A DNA stretch of 64,000 nucleotides from Bellilinea sp040754815. Lineage in GTDB: Bacteria; Chloroflexota; Anaerolineae; Anaerolineales; Anaerolineaceae. Below, piece after piece: positions 44,981-53,201 of the stretch. The notes beneath the pieces were generated by a model. That model did not search any database. It saw nothing but the letters and a program-made list of their open reading frames with translations, and had not been told where the DNA came from. The stretch covers positions 331,220 through 395,219 of the forward strand of contig JBFMBX010000004.1 in the NCBI GenBank assembly GCA_040754815.1, read 5' to 3'. The position numbers and the translations under genes are program-made. Every line of letters begins with the position of its first letter. Within the stretch, counting starts at the first letter, position 1.

Positions 44981-47551
44981 TTATGGTGTGCTGGCAACCA
45001 GGGAATGAGGAACTTCATAGACTTTTACACTGGCATTTGAAAACAGAAGCCCAAGATTTGTTGCAAATTTACTTTCAGAAATACGATAACTACTTCTCTC
45101 TACCGGCCCAATGTAGATGTATCGTACTCCATATTGCTGAATTATATCCATTGCTCGTTCCCAATCAGCGGTCTGATAGAGAGTTTCAATGTCCACACGG
45201 CGAGAGCCCATTTCTCTGGCGCTTCCCCGCCACTGGATTTCATGTCCCTCCCAGCCGAGCAAGCCCGGTTGACCGGCATGTGTGGCAACACGAGCGTACT
45301 GCGGGTTGTACTGCGGGCCGACTGCTTCAACTACTGTGCCCAATGGCATATTCCACAAAAACTGGAAAGCCTGCCATTCATCCGGTTCGCTGCGTTGCAG
45401 GTAATCCTTCCCATCCAGTGTTAATCGGACAGGTTGCCCCCCTGTTAATCCGGTTTTGGCAGGCAGCATCACCGCCGGGTAAATCAGCGAAACCACCAAT
45501 AATAACCCCCAGCCGAATTTCAGAAGCCAGGTCCAGCTCCCGCCACTTCGGCTCAACAGTACCGCACTGGCATAAGCAGCTGCCAACCCCCACACTAACC
45601 ACGCCTGAAAGTAAAACTTGAAGATCGTGTTCATGCGGGTGCCAAAATCGTCTTGCAGGTAAAAGAATTCCGGTGCGAGCGTTAGTCCAGCCCCTACCAG
45701 GATCAGCAGAAGGACAAAACCACGATTTTCTGCATCCACTTCCGATAATGCAGTGGATTGGTTTTCCGCTTCATCTCTTTTGTTTGCCCAATTGCGCATG
45801 GCAATAATAATGGCAAAAACTAAAATCAAAACCACCATCAGCGTCAGCCACGTACCCGGGCTGGCAATCCGCCTTAGAAAAGCGGATTGAAACAAATCCA
45901 CCCCGGAACCGCCTTGTTTGATAAAGAACAATCCGCTCAGATTGTTCAAGGTCTGACCGAGTTGGACCAGATTTTCATTACCCGTCATCATCCAGTTCTG
46001 ACCCACAATCTGCGCCAGTTCGATCAACTTACTGGCTACGACCATCAACAACCAGCCCGCCGCCACAATGCCCGCCCCAATGAAGACACCGCCGCGCAAA
46101 CTTTTTCCATGCAAAAATCGCCGCTGACCGAAAAGCCAGAATAAAACTGGCAACAGTAACGGAGCAAACATCACCCAAAAGTGCACACCGCGGGTGTGGA
46201 ATATCAGACTGGGCAGAAAGCCACCCGCTTGCGAAGAAAATCCAAGATAAAAAGGCAAATACAAAAGAATTCCCAGTATTCCGATCATCAAACCGACAAT
46301 AATAAAGTCGGTAATCCGTTTCCCGCTCCAGCCCTCATTGAAGTAACGAAAAAGCACATAGACGGCAGCAAATAATGCCAGATAAATCGGAAAATCCCAC
46401 GTATTCAAAAAAGATAAGCCCCCAAAAACCAGAGCACATAACCAGACATAGGGGTTTTTAATCCACGATGAAAATTCGGGTTCGGGTGGGGGCTGTTTTT
46501 TCAGGGATAAATAAAAATTCAATGCCAGACCAACCGCCAGCAGCACAAAAGGCATAGCCAGCACGTGCGGGTGCATATCTGCCAGCAAGTAAGAGAAGAA
46601 GGGAAATTCATCAATTACTTCTTCCCTCTGATTGACCAGATTAAAATCCTGCAAAACACGCGAACCGCGCCACCACAACCAGAAAGTGCGCTTCGGCATC
46701 CAGTTTAACGGTTCGGGGGGTGGCTGGTCAAATTCTTGAATCCCCAACCATGTCCAGAATGACGATTCAAGAACCCCCTCATCGTTTCGTTGCCAGAAAA
46801 TACCGCGTGCATGAAGCACATCCAGCAATCCCGCAAGGTTACTCACCAGCAGAATAAACAAAGGTGCAAGCAGCGCGTATCCTGCTGCTCTTTTTTTCGA
46901 ACTCGAACTTTCTTGCTTTTCAAACACCCCCACCACCAAGTTGTAAAGCACACCATAAGCGGCTACCGCTGTCAGCGCGAACCACATCGCGATTCCCAGA
47001 TTGAAACCTATTGAACTGGCAACACCGCTCAGATGAATTAACATCGCCACGATGACATAACCAAAGTAATAATAAGAAATGGCATAACCGGACAGCCATG
47101 GATCAAATGGAGGAAATGTTGGAGATCGCAAAATCGCGTTGATAAAAGCATATTCCATTGGCTTTTCGGTATAAATGATTTCGGGATTGGCAGCCCTCAC
47201 CACACACCAGAACAAATATGCCCCTAAAAATAATAATTCAACAGTCAGAACCAGCCTTTTTTGACCGGCAAACCACTCCCTCAATTCCTTCCACCTGTGC
47301 CATCCAGCCCAAAGACCGAAAGCCGCAACGAGGAAAAGCGCCACCAAGACCCCGCCGGCGCTGTTTTGGAGAACCTTAAAAGTGGTCAACAACCAGAAAA
47401 GGTACCCCCACAGCAACAACCCCAGCGAGCGAATCAGCGTGAATCCCCGATCCGGCAGGAATTTCAAAAAACGAGCAGCCAGCGGCAGGGTCAAATACCC
47501 CACCACTGTAACTAGAAGATACCAGGATAAAGCCGCAAAAACCTGACTCAT
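44981..47551 (-). CDS. DUF2298 (Chlor_Arch_YYY) polytopic membrane protein
   Basis: An 856-residue, strongly hydrophobic protein. Hallmarks are YYYFGYV in the third quarter of the N-terminal half, a preceding EKPMEYAFINAILRS block, DEFPFFSYLLADMHPH, and RMNTIFKFYFQAW near the C-terminal end. These match the Chlor_Arch_YYY family found in Chloroflexi and archaea. The loop with ADxHxH and the acidic EKP site may be catalytic, as in GT-C enzymes; the fold and reaction are undescribed to my knowledge. The last 110 residues form an extracytoplasmic domain (VRYIYIGPVE). GAGGT sits 6 bases before the ATG. It forms a pair with the TIGR03663-like protein downstream and is a paralogue of the C-terminal half of the 1764-residue protein upstream. 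Confidence 0.85.
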   Translation of the reverse strand: MSQVFAALSWYLLVTVVGYLTLPLAARFLKFLPDRGFTLIRSLGLLLWGYLFWLLTTFKVLQNSAGGVLVALFLVAAFGLWAGWHRWKELREWFAGQKRLVLTVELLFLGAYLFWCVVRAANPEIIYTEKPMEYAFINAILRSPTFPPFDPWLSGYAISYYYFGYVIVAMLIHLSGVASSIGFNLGIAMWFALTAVAAYGVLYNLVVGVFEKQESSSSKKRAAGYALLAPLFILLVSNLAGLLDVLHARGIFWQRNDEGVLESSFWTWLGIQEFDQPPPEPLNWMPKRTFWLWWRGSRVLQDFNLVNQREEVIDEFPFFSYLLADMHPHVLAMPFVLLAVGLALNFYLSLKKQPPPEPEFSSWIKNPYVWLCALVFGGLSFLNTWDFPIYLALFAAVYVLFRYFNEGWSGKRITDFIIVGLMIGILGILLYLPFYLGFSSQAGGFLPSLIFHTRGVHFWVMFAPLLLPVLFWLFGQRRFLHGKSLRGGVFIGAGIVAAGWLLMVVASKLIELAQIVGQNWMMTGNENLVQLGQTLNNLSGLFFIKQGGSGVDLFQSAFLRRIASPGTWLTLMVVLILVFAIIIAMRNWANKRDEAENQSTALSEVDAENRGFVLLLILVGAGLTLAPEFFYLQDDFGTRMNTIFKFYFQAWLVWGLAAAYASAVLLSRSGGSWTWLLKFGWGLLLVVSLIYPAVMLPAKTGLTGGQPVRLTLDGKDYLQRSEPDEWQAFQFLWNMPLGTVVEAVGPQYNPQYARVATHAGQPGLLGWEGHEIQWRGSAREMGSRRVDIETLYQTADWERAMDIIQQYGVRYIYIGPVERSSYRISESKFATNLGLLFSNASVKVYEVPHSLVASTP

Positions 47552-47569
47552 TCCATTACCTCAGAACCG

Positions 47570-47905
47570 TCATTCCAGCCGCTTCCTTTCCCAATTCAGG
47601 GTCAGCACCTGATGAACGGCTTCGAGCGGAATTTCCCCATAAACATGCGGATACTTCACGCCGTTTGGTGCCGCCTCGTACCTGATTTCAACAGGAAGAG
47701 ACGCCGGATGGATCTCCAAAACAACAATATCCTGCCGCCCCGCAAATAATCGTTGAGCAACTTCCCAAAGTTGCTCACGCCGGGAACAATGAATAAAACC
47801 CTCGCTTTTTAGGGAATCCGCGCGGTAAGAACCCGTTTCCAGCGCATCACGCCAATCTTTCACTTCCGCAATGTGATAAATGAGGATGTCATTTTGTTCA
47901 GTCAT
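47570..47905 (-). CDS. DUF952 family protein
   Basis: A 111-residue soluble protein with the family pattern IYHIAEVKDW, LKSEGFIHCS and YPHVYGEIPLEAV. The function of DUF952 is unknown. I use the ATG at 47905, one base after the TGA of the upstream giant gene, which suggests re-initiation; an ATG at 47923 lies inside that gene. It is the only small soluble protein in a run of giant membrane proteins. Confidence 0.85.
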   Translation of the reverse strand: MTEQNDILIYHIAEVKDWRDALETGSYRADSLKSEGFIHCSRREQLWEVAQRLFAGRQDIVVLEIHPASLPVEIRYEAAPNGVKYPHVYGEIPLEAVHQVLTLNWERKRLE

Positions 47906-47906
47906 T

Positions 47907-50900
47907 TCAGGGTAGTACCTCATAGATTACTGTGTCCAAATCCCTGTAAACTTCTTTCCACAATTCCCCTTCCCATGCGGGAAATTTTGATAAGCCGGAC
48001 GGTTCGTAATAGGCCTGTTCCAATTGTCCCACAATTATATATTTTACAGCGTAGCGATCCAGCAATTCCCGCACCCTTTCTTTGGAAAGCGTGTTGTAAA
48101 TTTCCGCCACATCGATAATTCGGTTTTGAACACTATAATCATTTTGCACCGCCGCACGCTGCTGGCGTTGATGCCAGTCCCAGCCGATGATGGTAGGCAA
48201 GCCGGTGTAAATGGAAAACCTTGATCCCCAGCGATAAAGCGGCGTATTGGCTTCCACAATTACCGGCGAACCCTGCACATTTTCCTGCATCCAGCGAATT
48301 GCGCGATAATCCTGACTGAGATCCATGGTGCGCCCCTGATCGGAATACTCAGAGGTTTGCATGTAAGCCATCCCATCCAGACCGTGAGGTGCAATCGTGC
48401 TCATCCGGTCACGCACTTTGGCTGCCCCCGCCATGAGCGGATAAAGCAGCGCCGAAACAAGTAACGCGGTAAAGGCAAATTGCCAGACCCCTTTCCAACC
48501 GGATCTCCACCCTTTCTCAATTGCCGGTAACAACCAGCCAAGGCCGACCGCCGATCCAATGGCAAACAGATTCCATGCCTGCAAATAAAATTTGAACACC
48601 GTATTCATTCTTCCAATATCCCCCACCAGCACAACCACTTCAACCATGAGGGTTAAGGTGGCCGCCGTGCCAATCAGAAAGAGAACAACTCGCTTGGAAT
48701 CGGGCTGACCCGGGCGAAGCAAAAGGATCAAACTCCACGCTGCCAGAGTGAGAGGGTAAAAAGCAATCTCCACTCCCAAGGCAACATTCAGCAACACAAC
48801 CGCCAGCAGGTAAACAACCAATGCGCTGTAAATCCAAAACTGCCATGGGCGTAATTTTTTCAAAGCCGAAAGGGGTGTGTTTGCCATCCAGTCAATGGTC
48901 TCATAAACCAGCCAGGAGGCAATGACGAAGAAGAATAAGCCCCAATGGGTCAGGTATGAAGCCACCGGTGACCGGCTGCCCTCCCACCAGTCCACACTTC
49001 CGTAGCCCTGAGCATACCATTGCATGTAGGGAATGAATAACAAAAAAGAAATACCGGTGAGGATAACTGCAGAGATAATGGCAAGCACCAGCCTTTTTAG
49101 CCAGTTCGGAACACGCGGCAAACGACTGTTCAACCAAGAAGCATGCCGTAGAGCCGAGTAAAACAATGCCGATACACCCAAACCCAAATAAGTAGGCATA
49201 TCCCATGTATTGGTGGGCCTGAGTACTCCAATTACCAGTCCTCCCACAATCAAGGTAAGGAAAAAGGACAATCCCTGTTGACGGTCATTTTCTCCCCATT
49301 GCCATTTTCCAAACACCACCGAAAGACACCAGCCCAAAGCCAGCATGGTCAACGGTAATGCGAAGAGATGTGCGTGTGGGTCGGCGTAAAGAAAAGTGAA
49401 AAATGGAAACTCCGTGATGGCTTCACCGGGTAAAGCCCGGCTGGGTATCCAGTACCAGTCACCGGTGCTGTAAGGAAGGCGTGCTCCACCGAGAAAACGG
49501 GAAATACCCTGCACTGTCCAGGCAAGTTTGAGAAAAATGTTTGCTTCTTCCAGCGAGGAACCATTCATCGCTAAACGCATCAACCCATGCCAGATCATGC
49601 GTATCGTCCCCAGATTGCCCAAAATCAACGCTGCTACAGCCGCTGAAAGCCCAACCCCAAAGGGGCTTCTCCACAACGGAGGTTTATTTTCAGCAATTTC
49701 ATCTTTGAATGCTTTTTCTTTTTGAAAATGAGTAAAAATGTTCCACCCGGCACTGAACGCACCCAGTGCAAACATGGCAAACATGGTGGGCAAAATCAAG
49801 TTATAGGCGATAGAAGGAACAATCCCCAGCCACTTGGTCGGCACAGCCGCCAGAACGAAACCGAAGTAATAATAATTAATGTAACCGCCACTGTACCATG
49901 GATTATAAGGCGGGAAGATCGTGCTTTTGAGCACAGCATTGAAATAGGCAAAATCCATCGGTTTTTCGCCGCCAAAAGCGGGATGCCAGAGATCAGGATT
50001 ACCCACCCGAATCAGAGTGAAAAACACAAAAAACCCCAACCCGATCAATTCAACACGGAAGTAGTAATCCCTTCTGGAACGGATTTCTTCCAGCAAGTTT
50101 TTCCGTTGCCACCAGGCCGCAAGTAAAGAAAGAAAGAGGAAAACGAGAAAAACAATGCTGATCGTCGTTCGCTCAAAAGCAATTCCCAGCGAACCTGCCA
50201 GCCACACACCCCACGAAACAAAGAGCAAGCCGGCGGTTTTGGTTAATGGGTAGCCTTTATCCGACAACCCGCTCATGGCTATGCGCAACACTGGATATAC
50301 CAGCCATCCCATCACCGTAATGACCAGATACCACACTAGCCAGCCAATGATTGGATAACGATTCAACACCGCATTCCAATCAAATATCTCTGACCACGTG
50401 CCGCCTGCCCGTTGACGGGCCAGCAAATGATCGGGGAGCATCAGGTTGGCCGGATAAGACGGCGCTTTTCCTGGGATTACGTGAATGACCGAGGATAAAT
50501 CCACCCCTCTTAATAATCGTGCCGTACGGATCGGGTCATACGCTTCGCTTTTCTTGAAGATCAATACCTTGGGGTGATCGTATACCGTAAAAGCCTCTTC
50601 GGCAAATTGGGTGTTGATTTCCAATCCGGCTAAAGTGGGGTTGGATTGAAAAACCGCCACAAGTTCGAAACCCAAATCCCCTTTGAACATCCCCGGCCCG
50701 GCAACCCGGTAGCACCAGATAATTTCTTTATCCGCTGGGCAGCCCAGCAAATGGCGGTAATAAGCACTTGTCAGTGGATAACGCTCCGGCAGGCGGGTTG
50801 TTGTCCCCCACTGGCGGTTAGAAGAGATATAAAGGTAATCGGCGCGGTTGAGTAAGTCAATCATCCGCTCTCGCTTTTCAACCGAATCATCCACATACAG

Positions 50901-53201
50901 ATCGAGATTCAGGTCAGGTGGGTAAATTCCGGCGTAGGGATCATAACCATCCAGTCGTAAAGGCAGCCCGTCATCCCATACACTTTCGTTCACTCCGGCA
51001 GCGGGGTAAAACGCAATCTCACCCTCACCGCTGGTTAACTTCAGGCGAAGTGAATAAGTCTTTCCTGCTTCCAACTCAACCGGTGGATCAAGCCTCACCC
51101 CAATCATTTGCCCGCGCGGATCAGCACCATTGGCAAGCAGACTGGCGGTTACCTCCCCTGCGCTAAGGGGTTGGGTGCTGTCGCTGGGATCAAACAGCTC
51201 AACCCGTAATGACTTTTCCCCAGCGTTTGCCGCCCGGTCAACCAGGCGGTAGAAAGACACCTCACTCAGTAAACCCGGTTGTTTTGGCTGAAATGAAATC
51301 TCCTGCGACTGCAACGGAGTTACTACATCCACCCAATCTGGCAGTAATTGGCGCGTAACCCCCTCCTCGCTCTGGATATAAACTGCTCCACCACCTTGCA
51401 GAGAAATCGCCGTCTCCGCCCCGCTAAAGTGGATTTCAAGGGTATATAATTTACCGGCTTCAACATCAAGAGGAAGATCCAGTACGATGCGGTATGGTTC
51501 AGCATTTTTGGTATCAAATATGCCCTCAATACTGCCCATACCCTTCGCCGATTCGGGCTGACCGGCTTCCTGAACGGTCACCATCAGCAGTTTTGAATTT
51601 TCGTTCAATGCCACATCCTGCACCGAATCGAGATGAATTTCACGGAGAATCCCGCTTTGTAGAGCGCGGAAACTGGCATGAACCTTCTCGTTTTGTTGCA
51701 AGATCAACAACGAGGAAAAGGCCAGCGGCTGCTGGACCTGACCATCGTTCGTCTGAAGCCTCAAATTGACCGCCGCAGGTACATTCTGGTAAATCCAACG
51801 CGATGCCTCTACCCGTGTAATTGGCCGCGTGTAAATACCCGAAAAAGCATAAGCCCAGCCGGCCGTCAACAGCAGGGTAAACAATCCCAGGCCGACCACC
51901 CCCCAGCGGGCAGCCCTGTACCGTCCCGGCAAGCCGCCAAACTTTCCCTTAACGCCATTGTATAAATCAGTCAGCAACCAGCCCGCCGCAACCGCAAGAA
52001 TCGGGTAAATGGGTAATTGATAGCGCATGGTTGGATTGCCCTGAAAAGATTGCCACACAAAAAAAGCCATCGTCCACAACCACACAGCCGAAGTGGGATG
52101 ACCAAACCGCTCTTTGAGCAGTTTCCACCCCATAGCCAGCATACCACTCCATGCCACCACACCCAGCGGTAAGCCCAATCCCCAAAGCACCATATTTTGT
52201 AGTGAAAAAGTTACCGGACGACGCGCCCACTGTAAGGCCGGTGGAAAATCCACATCTCCACTGGTTTGTGCAAGCAAACTTCTTAAATTCTCTACCCATA
52301 ATGGATTGGGAAGGATATTCCAGATATGCGGCCCTTGAAAAGCATACGGCTGAAATAATCGAAATAGGATAAAAGCACTGAGCCCGCCAGCCAGCAAGGA
52401 AATGGTCAAACTTCGCGGTGAAAGGAATTGCTCGTTCTTGCCCTGCTTGACCATCCTCCAGAACAGCACAGCCGGTAACAGAGAGGCAACTACCACAACA
52501 TGTATCTTTGAAGCAGCCGCCAGTCCTGTAGCAGCTCCAAAAGCAAGACTGTTCATCAGAAGTGACGGATGTAACCATGTCTGCCAGAGTGCTCTGGTGT
52601 TTGTTTGAGAAACCGAAAGTGTGGCTAAACGGATAGAAAAATACACCGCCAGAGTTGAAAAGAAGGTTGCAAAAGAGTCGGTTGTGTAATAGTGGGACTG
52701 CTGAATTTGTAAAACCGTTAAGGCGGAAAATACCGATGCTAATAATCCTGCCCTTTTACCAGACAGGCGCTCTCCAATGAAAAAGACCAGCAACACGGTC
52801 ATTACATCGAATAATGCGCTCAGGCTCCGCCCGGTGATGAGGATATGTTCCCAGTCACTGGCGGAGAAAACCCACTCCGATAAGTAACGAGTCATCAATA
52901 TCGGAAAAGTTCCATAAACGAAAAAACGATGACCTACATTGTGAGGATTTAGGGTAGATTGTGTCGTATCGAAATACTGCTTTAAACTTTCTACCGGTTT
53001 CAAATCGGCCGTAACCCACACCAGAAAGCGCTCATCGGGATGCAGATACTGCCCTTCACCCCAGTTCAGGCCATTAAACCGCAAAAACAACCCCATTAAC
53101 AATATGCCGAGCAATAATACATCGGCTAACCAGCCTGTCTTTACGGCAGTAGCCACCCACCTGCTTTGCAGTTTAGAACCGGCGGAAATGCTTTCAGTCA
53201 T
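47907..53201 (-). CDS. Giant GT39-like/DUF2298 composite membrane protein
   Basis: A 1764-residue protein with two membrane modules. Module 1 (1 to about 450) is GT-C-like: Asp56-Glu57 in YLHPDERF after the first helix and many helices after it. Residues about 450-960 are a large extracytoplasmic region with beta-sandwich character (repeated LEAGKTYSLRL and VEAGKLYTLEI units). Module 2 (about 980-1764) is a DUF2298 domain with GGEKPMDFAYFNAVLKS, YYYFGFV, EFPFFTFLYADPHAH, RMNTVFKFYLQAW and a C-terminal domain with VKYIIVGQLE. The start overlaps the upstream gene by 4 bases. The known composite class of this family carries two YYY copies and TPRs; this one has a glycosyltransferase-like half instead of a second YYY copy. 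Function is inferred, not known. Confidence 0.85.
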   Translation of the reverse strand: MTESISAGSKLQSRWVATAVKTGWLADVLLLGILLMGLFLRFNGLNWGEGQYLHPDERFLVWVTADLKPVESLKQYFDTTQSTLNPHNVGHRFFVYGTFPILMTRYLSEWVFSASDWEHILITGRSLSALFDVMTVLLVFFIGERLSGKRAGLLASVFSALTVLQIQQSHYYTTDSFATFFSTLAVYFSIRLATLSVSQTNTRALWQTWLHPSLLMNSLAFGAATGLAAASKIHVVVVASLLPAVLFWRMVKQGKNEQFLSPRSLTISLLAGGLSAFILFRLFQPYAFQGPHIWNILPNPLWVENLRSLLAQTSGDVDFPPALQWARRPVTFSLQNMVLWGLGLPLGVVAWSGMLAMGWKLLKERFGHPTSAVWLWTMAFFVWQSFQGNPTMRYQLPIYPILAVAAGWLLTDLYNGVKGKFGGLPGRYRAARWGVVGLGLFTLLLTAGWAYAFSGIYTRPITRVEASRWIYQNVPAAVNLRLQTNDGQVQQPLAFSSLLILQQNEKVHASFRALQSGILREIHLDSVQDVALNENSKLLMVTVQEAGQPESAKGMGSIEGIFDTKNAEPYRIVLDLPLDVEAGKLYTLEIHFSGAETAISLQGGGAVYIQSEEGVTRQLLPDWVDVVTPLQSQEISFQPKQPGLLSEVSFYRLVDRAANAGEKSLRVELFDPSDSTQPLSAGEVTASLLANGADPRGQMIGVRLDPPVELEAGKTYSLRLKLTSGEGEIAFYPAAGVNESVWDDGLPLRLDGYDPYAGIYPPDLNLDLYVDDSVEKRERMIDLLNRADYLYISSNRQWGTTTRLPERYPLTSAYYRHLLGCPADKEIIWCYRVAGPGMFKGDLGFELVAVFQSNPTLAGLEINTQFAEEAFTVYDHPKVLIFKKSEAYDPIRTARLLRGVDLSSVIHVIPGKAPSYPANLMLPDHLLARQRAGGTWSEIFDWNAVLNRYPIIGWLVWYLVITVMGWLVYPVLRIAMSGLSDKGYPLTKTAGLLFVSWGVWLAGSLGIAFERTTISIVFLVFLFLSLLAAWWQRKNLLEEIRSRRDYYFRVELIGLGFFVFFTLIRVGNPDLWHPAFGGEKPMDFAYFNAVLKSTIFPPYNPWYSGGYINYYYFGFVLAAVPTKWLGIVPSIAYNLILPTMFAMFALGAFSAGWNIFTHFQKEKAFKDEIAENKPPLWRSPFGVGLSAAVAALILGNLGTIRMIWHGLMRLAMNGSSLEEANIFLKLAWTVQGISRFLGGARLPYSTGDWYWIPSRALPGEAITEFPFFTFLYADPHAHLFALPLTMLALGWCLSVVFGKWQWGENDRQQGLSFFLTLIVGGLVIGVLRPTNTWDMPTYLGLGVSALFYSALRHASWLNSRLPRVPNWLKRLVLAIISAVILTGISFLLFIPYMQWYAQGYGSVDWWEGSRSPVASYLTHWGLFFFVIASWLVYETIDWMANTPLSALKKLRPWQFWIYSALVVYLLAVVLLNVALGVEIAFYPLTLAAWSLILLLRPGQPDSKRVVLFLIGTAATLTLMVEVVVLVGDIGRMNTVFKFYLQAWNLFAIGSAVGLGWLLPAIEKGWRSGWKGVWQFAFTALLVSALLYPLMAGAAKVRDRMSTIAPHGLDGMAYMQTSEYSDQGRTMDLSQDYRAIRWMQENVQGSPVIVEANTPLYRWGSRFSIYTGLPTIIGWDWHQRQQRAAVQNDYSVQNRIIDVAEIYNTLSKERVRELLDRYAVKYIIVGQLEQAYYEPSGLSKFPAWEGELWKEVYRDLDTVIYEVLP

